The position numbers and the translations under genes were made by a program. Below the pieces are notes generated by a model. The model made no database searches. It worked only from the letters and a program-made list of their open reading frames with translations, and was not told the DNA's origin. A stretch of 64,000 nucleotides of DNA, taken from positions 1,555,501 through 1,619,500 of the forward strand of contig NZ_CP041253.1 of NCBI RefSeq assembly GCF_006575665.1. Reading direction: 5' to 3'. Origin of the DNA: Echinicola soli. GTDB taxonomy: Bacteria; Bacteroidota; Bacteroidia; Cytophagales; Cyclobacteriaceae. Shown here in pieces: positions 44,498-54,172 of this stretch (its first letter is position 1; every line of letters begins with the position of its first letter).

Positions 44498-46990
44498 ATG
44501 GAACACGTAAAGAATATGATACTGGCAGTAAGTGTACTTTGCACAGTCAGCCTAAGCTGCACTACCGCCAAGGAAGAAGGTAATACCGATCATAAGGACT
44601 TAAAGCTATGGTATGACAGGCCTGCTGAAAATTGGAATGAAGCCTTGCCCATAGGCAATGGACGCTTGGGAGCCATGGTATACGGCACACCCGAAAAGGA
44701 GCATATCCAATTGAACGAAGAGACTTTTTGGGCCGGAGAACCGGGCAATAATGTACTTCCGGAACTCCAGCCACTTTTGCCTGAACTTAGAAAACTTATC
44801 TATGCAGGAAAACACAAGGAGGCAGAAGCATTGGCGATGAAAGCCCTCCCACGTCATGCCGATGAAGGGAATAACTATGGAATGCCTTATCAAACGGTAG
44901 GGGACCTGTACCTTGACTTTGGTGCACTTGACGGTTTTACGGACTACTATCGGGACTTGGATCTGGAAAAAGCGGTGACCACTACCCGTTTTACGACCAA
45001 GGGAACCCAATTCAAAAGGGAAACTTTTGCATCGCTTTCTGATGATGTTATTGTCATTCGGATTACGGCCAATAAAGGCGGGGCCGTCAGCTTCGAGATC
45101 GGTGCAGACTCTCCGCAGAAGAAATTCAATGTAGAGGCGCAGGACCAACAGCTCATTCTCACAGGAACTTCTGGAGGAGTGGACAACAAAGAGGGAAAGG
45201 TAAAGTTCAGGGGAGTCGTCAGTATTCTTCCGAAGGGAGGGGAATTGGCCAATAACAGCCACTCCATTGGTGTCAGCAATGCCGATGAAGCCTTGGTTTT
45301 TATTTCCTTGACGACCAACTTCGATAATTACAGAAATCTGGATGACAGCACCCTCGACAATGCCAGTCAAAAATTGAAAAATGCCATGTCAAAGGATTAT
45401 GGTGAACTCAAATCCTCCCATATCGAAAAATACCAGGGATTTTTTAATCGGGTGAAATTGGACCTTGGAACAACGGATTCGGTAAGGAAACCCACCAATG
45501 TCAGACTGGAAGAATTTGGCCAATCAAATGATCCATCCTTAGTAGCGATGTATTTTCAATTTGGTAGGTATTTACTGATTTCAAGTTCGCAACAGGGAGG
45601 ACAACCTGCCAACTTACAGGGAATATGGAACAATATGGTTTCGCCTCCCTGGGACAGCAAGTATACCATTAACATCAACACGGAGATGAACTACTGGCCG
45701 GCAGAGGTGACCAATCTTCAAGAAATGCATGAACCGCTTTTTGAAATGGTAAATGAGCTGTCCAGAAGCGGAAAGGAAACAGCCAAAGGCATGTACGGAG
45801 CCAGAGGTTGGAACGTCCACCATAATACCGACCTTTGGAGAATAACCGGGCCAGTGGATGGCGCTCACTACGGGCTTTGGCCAATGGGGGGCGCCTGGCT
45901 TTCCCAGCATCTTTGGCAACATTATCTCTATTCGGGCGATATCCAATTTTTGGAAGACAACTATGATGTATTTAAGGGAGCGGCCTTATTCTACCATGAT
46001 ATCCTCCAACCGGAACCTGAAAAAGGTTGGTCGATCGTAGTGCCGAGCATGTCTCCGGAGCATTCGCACCATGGAGGAACAACCATTGCGGGAGGGACTA
46101 CCATGGATAACCAATTGGTTTTCGATGTGTTTACCAACTTTATCAAGACCGCGGAGCAGTTGGGAAAAGATGAGGAATTGGTAAAGGCCGTTAAGGAAAA
46201 ATTGGGCAAATTACCTCCCATGCAAATCGGCAACTGGGGCCAGCTTCAGGAATGGATGCACGATTGGGACGATCCATCCAGTGGACACCGTCATGTTTCC
46301 CATCTTTATGGTCTTTACCCCAGTAACCAGATTTCGCCTTTCCAACATCCGGACTTGTTTGAGGCAGCAAAGACTTCTTTGGTAGCAAGGGGAGACAAGT
46401 CCACTGGTTGGTCTATGGGATGGAAAGTCAATCTTTGGGCACGACTGTTGAACGGCGATAGGGCTTACAAGCTTATCCATGACCAACTTACCCCAGCCAT
46501 TACAGAAGATGGGGAGAATGGCGGCACCTATCCCAATCTGTTCGATGCGCATCCTCCATTCCAAATTGACGGAAACTTTGGATGTACCTCTGGGATTGCC
46601 GAAATGATTGTACAGAGCCACGATGGGGCTGTCCATTTATTGCCTGCACTCCCTTCCGCTTGGGAAAATGGTTCTGTGAGCGGTCTTCGACTCAGGGGAG
46701 GCTTTGTTTTGGAGGAGCTTACTTGGGAAAACGGTCAGGTCAAAAAATGCGTGATCCGTTCGACGATAGGAGGAAACCTTAGGATCAGGTCCGAAGGATC
46801 CCTTAGCATTGATGGTGGAAAACTTGCACAGGCCAATGGAACCAACACAAACGCGTTTTTTGAGGTAGCCCAAATAAAAGAACCATTGGTCCATTCAGGG
46901 GAAGGAGACGGTAAAGCGTTCATCAATGACACAAACCTGTATGACATTGAAACGGTCAAGGGAGAGGCCTATACCTTAGTTGGAAGCTAA
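44498..46990 (+). CDS. GH95 family glycoside hydrolase (alpha-L-fucosidase or alpha-L-galactosidase)
   Basis: 830 residues from ATG 44498, with signal (VLCTVSLSC, possible lipid Cys21). GH95 marks: [20 protein letters not shown] near the N-terminus, [20 protein letters not shown] leading to the catalytic Asn residues in [23 protein letters not shown] with the probable acid Glu, [17 protein letters not shown], and [16 protein letters not shown] with the late Asp. Characterised members remove alpha-1,2-linked L-fucose or L-galactose by inversion. In a pectin locus the target could be fucose or L-galactose on side chains (for example rhamnogalacturonan II or I); this is inferred from neighbours. 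An in-frame TTG at 44468 was not used. Confidence 0.9.
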   Translation: MEHVKNMILAVSVLCTVSLSCTTAKEEGNTDHKDLKLWYDRPAENWNEALPIGNGRLGAMVYGTPEKEHIQLNEETFWAGEPGNNVLPELQPLLPELRKLIYAGKHKEAEALAMKALPRHADEGNNYGMPYQTVGDLYLDFGALDGFTDYYRDLDLEKAVTTTRFTTKGTQFKRETFASLSDDVIVIRITANKGGAVSFEIGADSPQKKFNVEAQDQQLILTGTSGGVDNKEGKVKFRGVVSILPKGGELANNSHSIGVSNADEALVFISLTTNFDNYRNLDDSTLDNASQKLKNAMSKDYGELKSSHIEKYQGFFNRVKLDLGTTDSVRKPTNVRLEEFGQSNDPSLVAMYFQFGRYLLISSSQQGGQPANLQGIWNNMVSPPWDSKYTININTEMNYWPAEVTNLQEMHEPLFEMVNELSRSGKETAKGMYGARGWNVHHNTDLWRITGPVDGAHYGLWPMGGAWLSQHLWQHYLYSGDIQFLEDNYDVFKGAALFYHDILQPEPEKGWSIVVPSMSPEHSHHGGTTIAGGTTMDNQLVFDVFTNFIKTAEQLGKDEELVKAVKEKLGKLPPMQIGNWGQLQEWMHDWDDPSSGHRHVSHLYGLYPSNQISPFQHPDLFEAAKTSLVARGDKSTGWSMGWKVNLWARLLNGDRAYKLIHDQLTPAITEDGENGGTYPNLFDAHPPFQIDGNFGCTSGIAEMIVQSHDGAVHLLPALPSAWENGSVSGLRLRGGFVLEELTWENGQVKKCVIRSTIGGNLRIRSEGSLSIDGGKLAQANGTNTNAFFEVAQIKEPLVHSGEGDGKAFINDTNLYDIETVKGEAYTLVGS

Positions 46991-47051
46991 TATAGAAAGT
47001 GATTAAGTAAATGACTTTGGGTAGTTTCGTGTAATTATGACTATTTTTACT

Positions 47052-47087
47052 GTAAAAGGTGCCAATTCAATGGTACCTTTTACTTTT
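47052..47087 (+). terminator. terminator after the GH95 gene
   Basis: 12-bp stem with one mismatch, GTAAAAGGTGCC (47052-47063) and GGTACCTTTTAC (47072-47083), then TTTT. Confidence 0.8.
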
Positions 47088-47129
47088 ATGATTCAGGTCA
47101 ATAAATCCTTTGGAAAATATATGGAGCTA

Positions 47130-47140
47130 ATGGGGTCATT
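47130..47140 (+). promoter_or_regulatory. shared motif ATGGGGTCATT before the sigma gene
   Basis: Identical to 43289-43299. It is 57 bp before the first ATG of the sigma gene. Confidence 0.35.
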
Positions 47141-47196
47141 TTATCCAGGATAGCTGTCATAATGATACAAGGGAATGAATTGCAGAACTACCAAAA

Positions 47197-47838
47197 ATGA
47201 AAGATACCCAAGATAACCGTCTGCGCCCGGCCCTGACCGAGAAGGGAACCACCCAATTTTATGGTCAAAAGATGATGACGTATTACGAAGAAAAGTCTGA
47301 TTTTGACATTTGGAGTGCCTTTAAACTGGGCAATGAAGCAGCCTTTAACTACATCTACCGGAAGCATATGAAGGGGCTCTATAACTATGCTTATCAAGTT
47401 TCTAGGGACCAGGATATTGCCCGTGATGCGATCCATATCCTTTTTATAAGAATCCGGAACAAAAGACGCTCATTAGCGGATGTTCAAAATATCAAAGGGT
47501 ATTTGATGAGGGCGATCTATAGGATTGTACTTGATGAGCTCGAAAAAAAGAAAAGGAAATTCCAAGTTATCGATAATTGTATAGAGGAACATTTTCCAAT
47601 CGAGCTTTCGGCTGAGACCAAAATGATCAACTTTGAGATATCTGAGGAAAGAAGGGTACAGTTGGAGGACGCCATGAACCAATTGTCCAGTAGACAGCGC
47701 CAAGCTGTGTTGCTGATGTATAAAGAAGATCTTTCCTACAGGGAGATTGCTGAAATAATGGGAATGGAACAGGTGAAGTCTGCCAGAAAATTAATTTATA
47801 GAGCAATTTCAAGCCTCAAGGCATTCTTCTCCAATTGA
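47197..47838 (+). CDS. RNA polymerase sigma-70 factor, ECF type
   Basis: 213 residues from ATG 47197; a start at the in-frame ATGs 47272/47275 would give about 187, closer to the family norm. Region 2: NEAAFNYIYRKHMKGLYNYA and DIARDAIHILFIRIRNKR. Region 4: LEDAMNQLSSRQRQAVLLMY and LSYREIAEIMGMEQVKSARK. This is the Bacteroidota ECF type that works with a FecR anti-sigma factor, encoded 51 bp downstream. It probably switches on a SusCD unit of the pectin locus. Confidence 0.9.
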   Translation: MKDTQDNRLRPALTEKGTTQFYGQKMMTYYEEKSDFDIWSAFKLGNEAAFNYIYRKHMKGLYNYAYQVSRDQDIARDAIHILFIRIRNKRRSLADVQNIKGYLMRAIYRIVLDELEKKKRKFQVIDNCIEEHFPIELSAETKMINFEISEERRVQLEDAMNQLSSRQRQAVLLMYKEDLSYREIAEIMGMEQVKSARKLIYRAISSLKAFFSN

Positions 47839-47888
47839 TGGAAGTTATGCCAGTAGTTGTCTTCTGACCAATTAGAGAACACCGAATT

Positions 47889-48920
47889 ATGAAAAAGTAC
47901 AGTGAGTTTGAAATAGAGGATTTCCTGACCGACGAATTTTTTGTGCGATGGGCCAAGTCGTCGGACAAAGAAGCGGCCCATTTTTGGGAAAAATGGATGG
48001 AAAACAATCCTGCCAAACGTGAAGTAGTGATGGAAGCCTACTATGTCGTGAGTTCGGTAGGCTATAAGGAAGAAATCCATGCATCAGATCAAGAAGAAAT
48101 CGAATGGCTTGAAGGCATTCTGAAGCAGAGCAGAGGGGATGAAGAGGTAGTGGGAGATGTAAAACACGGCGGATGGGCTTGGTTCAGAAGGATAGCAGCA
48201 GGGGTGGTACTTTTTTTCTGTGCATTTTTTGGTTACAAAATGGTCACTGCACCTAAAAGGGTAGTTCCAGAGCCCATAGCGACAGAATTGATTTATAAGG
48301 AAAACCCAGCCGGCCAAAAGTCCACCTTTAAGCTGTCCGATGGTACGGTAGTTTACCTGAATGCAAAAAGCGACCTGAAATTTCCGAACAGATTCAGTGA
48401 TTCCATAAGAATGGTAGAGCTCACCGGGGAAGCTTTTTTTGAGGTTTCCGAGGACAAGGAACGTCCCTTTATTGTAAAGACCCAAGGTGTGAACGTAAAG
48501 GTGCTGGGGACTTCGTTTAATGTGAAGAGCGATGCAGAAGTGGCGGTGGCCTTGGTAGAGGGTAAAGTCACTGTAAGTCGTGATACAGGTGGGCAAGTCC
48601 ATTTATCCCCCAATGAAATGCTGACCTATAAGGAGGACGGGAAGGTATTGAAATCCTCATTTGATCCATTTGAGATAGTGGGCTGGAAGGACAAATACCT
48701 CGTGTTTAGGGAAGACAGCTTTTTGGAGGTAAAGAATAAAATTGAGAAGTGGTACGGTGTCAAGATCCAATGTGCCCGGGATTTCCAAAGTGATTGGTCT
48801 TATACGGGGCAATATTACCAAGAAAGCCTGGACCGTGTGATGGAGGGCATAAGTGCGACTTCAGAATTCAGTTATCAAATTAAGGACAAAAAAGTAATTC
48901 TTATACCTAATCCCAAATAA
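47889..48920 (+). CDS. FecR-family anti-sigma factor
   Basis: 343 residues. Cytoplasmic anti-sigma domain at 1-90 (FEIEDFLTDEFFVRWAKSSD, EKWMENNPAKREVVMEAY), one membrane helix at about 97-117 (FRRIAAGVVLFFCAFFGYKM), then the periplasmic FecR domain: STFKLSDGTVVYLNAKSDLK, VELTGEAFFEVSEDKERPFI, VKVLGTSFNVKSD. The C-terminal DUF4974-like part (SFLEVKNKIEKWYGVKIQCA) is the STN-like domain that meets the receptor. It should hold the sigma factor until the STN domain of a SusC signals ligand. It precedes the STN-SusC gene at 49067. Confidence 0.92.
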   Translation: MKKYSEFEIEDFLTDEFFVRWAKSSDKEAAHFWEKWMENNPAKREVVMEAYYVVSSVGYKEEIHASDQEEIEWLEGILKQSRGDEEVVGDVKHGGWAWFRRIAAGVVLFFCAFFGYKMVTAPKRVVPEPIATELIYKENPAGQKSTFKLSDGTVVYLNAKSDLKFPNRFSDSIRMVELTGEAFFEVSEDKERPFIVKTQGVNVKVLGTSFNVKSDAEVAVALVEGKVTVSRDTGGQVHLSPNEMLTYKEDGKVLKSSFDPFEIVGWKDKYLVFREDSFLEVKNKIEKWYGVKIQCARDFQSDWSYTGQYYQESLDRVMEGISATSEFSYQIKDKKVILIPNPK

Positions 48921-48966
48921 CCATGGAAACAAACTATATGACCATACAGGCTTTACCTAAGAGGTA

Positions 48967-48991
48967 GGCAGCAATTTAGTGAATTGCTGCC
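48967..48991 (+). promoter_or_regulatory. hairpin between fecR and susC
   Basis: Perfect 10-bp stem GGCAGCAATT/AATTGCTGCC, loop TAGTG, 46 bp after the fecR stop and 75 bp before the susC start. No T run follows, so mRNA processing or attenuation is as likely as termination. Confidence 0.55.
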
Positions 48992-49066
48992 TCCCCAGTC
49001 ATTGTCTCAATCGCCAAATCTCGAACAAAGACTGGTTTAAATCCAAAACTTAAACCAAACCAATGT

Positions 49067-52000
49067 ATGGAAAATAGAGTACTTAGGCAATTAATTATGC
49101 TATCAAAATATTTTGTACTGGGTTTTTGTGTGCAGTTGTTCTTTACTGCGTTTTTGCTGGCCAGTACAAGCAAAGCGCAAAAGGAGAGCCTTGAGGATAT
49201 CAACGTATCCTTAAAGGTGGAAAACCAGCAGGTCAAGGAGGTCTTTCAAAAACTGGAGCAACAGTCCAACCTTAAGTTCTCTTATAATGAGAAAATACAG
49301 AACCTTACCCATGATGCCATTTCGATAGATATGCGAAACGGAAAGATGTCCGATGTACTGCGGGAGATTTCCAGTCAGACCAATCTTAAGTTTCTAAGGA
49401 TCAACAACAGTATCCATGTGGTCAACAAGGACAGAGGGGATAGCAGTGTGGATGAGATTATTTCCGAAAGGCCTGTTTACCATGTGACTGGGATGGTGAC
49501 CGATACAGAAAATTTTCCAATACCCGGTGCTACTGTCAAAATCAAAGATGGAACCCGTGGAACTGTGACGGATATTGACGGGAAATACCAAATTGATGCG
49601 GTAGAGGGAGATGTGCTGGTATTCAGTTTTGTAGGCTTTGTCTCCCAAGAGATACAGATCACCAATCAGACGGTAGTGGACATTGTCCTTGAAGAAGACC
49701 TTAAGGCACTGGAGGAAGTGGTAGTCGTTGGATATGGTGAACAGAAGAAGGAAACGTTGACCGGTTCGGTGGTCAGTACCAAAGGAGAGATCATCGCCAA
49801 AAGTCCAGTCCCCAATGTGACCAATGCCCTTCAGGGAAGATTGCCCGGGGTGATTGCCACCAATACGACTGGAGAGCCGGGCCGTGATGATGCCCAGATC
49901 CTCATTAGGGGCCGAAGTACCTTTGGTAATTCACAACCACTTTTGGTGATTGATGGTGTGCCACGACCAGGGCAAGGGCTGGGCCGGATAGATCCCAAGG
50001 AGATCGAAAGTATTACTGTGCTAAAGGATGCTTCCGCAGCCATTTATGGAGCGAGGGCCGCAAATGGAGTGATATTGGTCAAAACCAAACGCGGCGGAAA
50101 GGCAAAACCAGAATTTAATTTTAGCTACAACCAAGGTTTTAGCCAGCCTACGCGCATATTGGATGTGCTTGATGCGCCTACTTATGCACAGGTACGGAAC
50201 GAAGCTGAATTCAGAAACGGCTCTACGACCCCAATCTATACTGAAGAGGATATCCAAAAATACAGTGATGGCTCTTCACCACTGACCCATCCCAATACAG
50301 ATTGGGTAGGAGAGACGCTGAAAAACTGGTCCCTGCAAAACAAGGTGAACCTATCAGTAAACGGGGGGAGTGAGGATATCCAGTATTATATGTCCCTAGG
50401 AGTCCAAAACCAGGATGGGCACTTTGTCAATAACCCTACCCAGTACAGCCAAGTCAATCTCCGAGCAAATTTAGATGCAAACATTACCGATAATTTCAAG
50501 GTGTCTCTAAATTTGGCTGGAAGAAAGGAAGACAGGACCTATCCTTCTACCGGTACCTGGGTAAATTTTGTCAATATCCTTTCTGCCCCACCAGTATTGA
50601 CTGCCCAATATCCAAATGGGTTGATAGCTGCCGGTAGGTTTGAAGAAAACCCCTTGTTGCGTGACCAGGCAGGCTACCTAAAGCAGGAGAGTTATCCTAT
50701 TCAGACGACCTTGCTTTTGGATTATGAACTTCCCTTTATCGAGGGATTGACCTTGACAGGGTCCTACAGTTATGATTTTAGGAACGATTTTGAAAAAACC
50801 TTTCAGAAACCCTATAGCTATTGGGAGTATGACCCGGCCACAGGGCAGTACAATGAAGAAATGTCGAGTTATTATGCCAGTCCTACAGTAAGGGATTACT
50901 TTGATCGATATTTTGTTACTACTTATAATCTACGTGCCAATTATACCAGAACGGTTGCGGAAAACCACCATTTTAACCTACTGGTCGGAGTAGAGAGAGC
51001 AGAAACTAAGGGAAACAATGCCTCAGCGTTTCGAAGGAACTTTCCCACCACCGTCCTTACCGATATAGATTTTGGGGGAACGGATCTATCTGATCAGAGT
51101 ACAAGCGGTTCTTCTTCCCTGACCAGAAGGGACAATCTGTTTGGGAGGTTAAACTATGACTACAAGGAAAAGTACCTGGTGGAATTTTTGTTCAGGTATG
51201 ATGGGTCTCCAATTTTCCCTGCCGGGGACAGGTATGGATTTTTTCCTGGATTGGCTTTGGGTTGGCGTTTATCTGAGGAAAATTTCTTGAAAAACAGCGC
51301 TGCCGTAGACTTTATGAAATTGAGGGTTTCCTATGGTGAGCTGGGAAATGATAATGTAGATGATCCCTATGCTTACCTTAATGCTTATTCCATAGGAAAT
51401 GCCTATACATTTGGCGGGAGTGATGTGTTGGGACTTACCCCGGAGGTACTTCCCAATTACGATTATACATGGGAAGTCCTTCGGACGGCAAACATAGGCT
51501 TGGAAGCCACTTTTTGGAATGCCAAATTGGGTGTGGAGCTGGATGTCTTCAAACAAAACCGTTCCAATATCCTTGCCCAGCGCCAGGTAAGCATTTCCAG
51601 TACCTTTGGCTTCCCGGGGCTTCCTCCAGAAAATATAGGAAAAGTGAGCAATCACGGATTTGAACTGGTACTTTCCCACCAAAATCATGTTTCCGGACTG
51701 CTTTACCGCATAAAGGGAAACATGTCCTTTGCGAGAAACAAATACGAATACTTTGATGAAGTTCCGGCCGGAGAAGAATACCAAAACCTCACCGGACGTC
51801 CCATAGGGTCACTGCTGATTTGGCCTACTAATGGCGTTTATAACACACAAGCGGAAATTGACAACAGCCCTCACCTGGACAATGCCAAACCGGGAGACCT
51901 TAGGTATGTTGACTATAACGGAGATGATGTCATCAACGGTGATGACCAATACCGCTTCGGGAAATCCACTACACCGGAAATTGTATTTGGTCTGGACCTG

Positions 52001-52453
52001 AATTTCCAATACAAAAATTTTGACCTGAGCACTTTCTTCCAAGGACAGGGAAATGCGGCCTATTTCCCGGGAATTACCAGTTTGGGCGGGCAGAGCAATG
52101 GCGCAGTGATCAGGGCAGAGGATCGGTGGACGACTGAAAATACCGATGGGGCGATGCCTGCAGCTGGAGGGAATTTTGCCCAGTTCAGCGAGTTTAATCT
52201 TTATAGTGCAGCCTTTGTCCGGTTGAAGAACCTGGAGCTGGGCTACAGTTTTCCCGAACACTTATTGGAAAAACTCAAGCTGAACAGATTGAGGGTATAT
52301 ACCAATGCATTTAACGTATTTACCTTCAGTGAAATCGACTTTATGGATCCGGAGGGAAGGGGGGACGGAAATGATCCCAATTCGACCAGGACCGATGCTA
52401 ATTACTATCCACAGCTAAGGGTGTTCAATATCGGCGTTGATTTCTCATTCTAA
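49067..52453 (+). CDS. SusC-like TonB receptor with STN domain, sigma-linked
   Basis: 1128 residues. Signal peptide (YFVLGFCVQLFFTAFLLAST), STN domain about 43-115 (SLKVENQQVKEVFQKLEQQS, MRNGKMSDVLREISSQ), beta sandwich (GMVTDTENFPIPGATVKIKD), plug (IESITVLKDASAAIYGARAA, GVILVKTKRGG) and barrel. It resembles the receptor at 35844 in its first 120 residues. Directly after fecR, it is the likely signal-transducing receptor of the sigma/FecR pair. SusD follows after 12 bp. Confidence 0.92.
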   Translation: MENRVLRQLIMLSKYFVLGFCVQLFFTAFLLASTSKAQKESLEDINVSLKVENQQVKEVFQKLEQQSNLKFSYNEKIQNLTHDAISIDMRNGKMSDVLREISSQTNLKFLRINNSIHVVNKDRGDSSVDEIISERPVYHVTGMVTDTENFPIPGATVKIKDGTRGTVTDIDGKYQIDAVEGDVLVFSFVGFVSQEIQITNQTVVDIVLEEDLKALEEVVVVGYGEQKKETLTGSVVSTKGEIIAKSPVPNVTNALQGRLPGVIATNTTGEPGRDDAQILIRGRSTFGNSQPLLVIDGVPRPGQGLGRIDPKEIESITVLKDASAAIYGARAANGVILVKTKRGGKAKPEFNFSYNQGFSQPTRILDVLDAPTYAQVRNEAEFRNGSTTPIYTEEDIQKYSDGSSPLTHPNTDWVGETLKNWSLQNKVNLSVNGGSEDIQYYMSLGVQNQDGHFVNNPTQYSQVNLRANLDANITDNFKVSLNLAGRKEDRTYPSTGTWVNFVNILSAPPVLTAQYPNGLIAAGRFEENPLLRDQAGYLKQESYPIQTTLLLDYELPFIEGLTLTGSYSYDFRNDFEKTFQKPYSYWEYDPATGQYNEEMSSYYASPTVRDYFDRYFVTTYNLRANYTRTVAENHHFNLLVGVERAETKGNNASAFRRNFPTTVLTDIDFGGTDLSDQSTSGSSSLTRRDNLFGRLNYDYKEKYLVEFLFRYDGSPIFPAGDRYGFFPGLALGWRLSEENFLKNSAAVDFMKLRVSYGELGNDNVDDPYAYLNAYSIGNAYTFGGSDVLGLTPEVLPNYDYTWEVLRTANIGLEATFWNAKLGVELDVFKQNRSNILAQRQVSISSTFGFPGLPPENIGKVSNHGFELVLSHQNHVSGLLYRIKGNMSFARNKYEYFDEVPAGEEYQNLTGRPIGSLLIWPTNGVYNTQAEIDNSPHLDNAKPGDLRYVDYNGDDVINGDDQYRFGKSTTPEIVFGLDLNFQYKNFDLSTFFQGQGNAAYFPGITSLGGQSNGAVIRAEDRWTTENTDGAMPAAGGNFAQFSEFNLYSAAFVRLKNLELGYSFPEHLLEKLKLNRLRVYTNAFNVFTFSEIDFMDPEGRGDGNDPNSTRTDANYYPQLRVFNIGVDFSF

Positions 52454-52465
52454 AAACAAAACAAG

Positions 52466-54172
52466 ATGCAACCAACAATCAAAAAATATAGTCTGTTCGT
52501 TATTGTGACTGCACTTTTGGTTTCCTGTAATGGGGAGTATCTGGATATTAGCCCTAGGGACAGGATCACAGAAGACCAGGTGTGGAGTGATCCCAGCTTG
52601 ATCGAATTGTACGTCAATGGAATCTATGCGGGAGTGCCCCATGGATTTGAAACCCATATGTGGTCAAAGTATACAGATGAGGCCTATGGCGACAATACCT
52701 GGCTGAGAGGAGAGTGGAACCCGGACAACATTAGTAGTTATGGACAGTCCAGTAACTGGATCGATTATTATGAACAGGCCTATAAGTATATCCGAAGGAC
52801 GAATGTGTTTTTCTCCGAATTGGACGGGACGCCACTGAGTGATTGGGAAAGGGCCGCATTGTCCGGTCAGGTGAGGTTTCTCAGAGCCTTTATCTATTCG
52901 CATTTGCTGTGGAGATATGGAGGGGTGTCCATTGTGGAAGATGTTTTTGAATTGGGGGATGAATATACCTTCCAACGGGATAGTTATGGAGAGGTGGTGG
53001 AGTATATTATTGGAGAACTGGAAAGTGTTTTGGCCAACCCTGAGGTGCCAGAGTACATCAGTCCGGGTGCAGACAGTTTTGGCAGGGTCACCAAGCATGC
53101 GGCAATGGCTCTTAAATCAAGGGTATATCTGTATGCAGCCAGCGCCCTGACCAATACCGGTAACAATATATCGTTATGGGAAAAGGCAGCATCCTCTGCC
53201 AAGGAAATTATCGATCTGGGAGCTTACCAGCTCCATGACAACTACTCCGACGTGTTTCTGGATGTGAACGAAGAGCTGATATTTGCCAGGACATTCAATA
53301 GCACCACCGGTCATGCGGCCACCTTCATCAATACCAATCATGTATATGGAGGATATGGTGGATGGGGCGGTAGAAATGCTCCCTCCCAGAATTTGGTGGA
53401 CGATTATGAAATGGCGAATGGTCAGCCTCCCTATTTGTCTGATGGAAGCATCAACCCAGCGTCTGGATTTGATCCACAACAGCCATATGAAAACAGGGAT
53501 CCACGTTTTTACCAGACGGTTATCTTTAATGGGGATGAATTCAGGCCAGCCGACAGGGGAAACGCAGGGCCAAAGTATGATGTCACTCAGGAAGCAACGG
53601 CCATTAACAATGGTGAGCCGGTAATTACAGGGACAGTGGGACCGGACAATTATAAATTGAACGGGGACAATTCCAGGACTTCATATAGCCTCAAGAAATT
53701 CATTGACCGTAATTTGGTAATCAGTAGATCCCAGGCCTATCCCCAGCCATGGATTTTCTTCCGTCTTGGTGAGGTATATCTCAATTATGCCGAATCCAGC
53801 TATCACCTTGGCGAGGAGGCAAGTGCAAGGAATTATGTTAACCTGATACGGGAAAGGGCAGGGATACCGCCATTGAGTGATGATGTCGTTGGGGAGGAGC
53901 TCCTTGGCAGGATTCGCAATGAAAGAAGGATTGAACTTGCTTTTGAAGGTCATCGGTTTTTTGATGTCAGGAGGTGGATGATTGCTCCGGAAACGGAGTC
54001 TAAGGATATCATGGGCGTTGACATATTCGAATTGCCGGACAATACCCTTTATTTTAAGGAAAAAGTATTGATCGAAAGACCGAAATGGCAGGACAAGTTC
54101 TATTGGATACCCATTCCAAGAGCTGAAATCAACAAGGACAGCGGCGTGGCCCAAAGTCCTGGTTGGGACTGA
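52466..54172 (+). CDS. SusD-like nutrient-binding lipoprotein, sigma-linked
   Basis: 568 residues. Lipobox ALLVSC with Cys21, then NGEYLDISPRDRITEDQVWS, the usual mature N-terminus. Family segments: GQVRFLRAFIYSHLLWRYGG, FFRLGEVYLNYAESSYHLGE and RIRNERRIELAFEGHRFFDV, then RRWMIAPET. It lies 12 bp after its SusC. It is the last gene of the locus before the long gene-free region, and no clear terminator hairpin follows. Confidence 0.93.
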   Translation: MQPTIKKYSLFVIVTALLVSCNGEYLDISPRDRITEDQVWSDPSLIELYVNGIYAGVPHGFETHMWSKYTDEAYGDNTWLRGEWNPDNISSYGQSSNWIDYYEQAYKYIRRTNVFFSELDGTPLSDWERAALSGQVRFLRAFIYSHLLWRYGGVSIVEDVFELGDEYTFQRDSYGEVVEYIIGELESVLANPEVPEYISPGADSFGRVTKHAAMALKSRVYLYAASALTNTGNNISLWEKAASSAKEIIDLGAYQLHDNYSDVFLDVNEELIFARTFNSTTGHAATFINTNHVYGGYGGWGGRNAPSQNLVDDYEMANGQPPYLSDGSINPASGFDPQQPYENRDPRFYQTVIFNGDEFRPADRGNAGPKYDVTQEATAINNGEPVITGTVGPDNYKLNGDNSRTSYSLKKFIDRNLVISRSQAYPQPWIFFRLGEVYLNYAESSYHLGEEASARNYVNLIRERAGIPPLSDDVVGEELLGRIRNERRIELAFEGHRFFDVRRWMIAPETESKDIMGVDIFELPDNTLYFKEKVLIERPKWQDKFYWIPIPRAEINKDSGVAQSPGWD

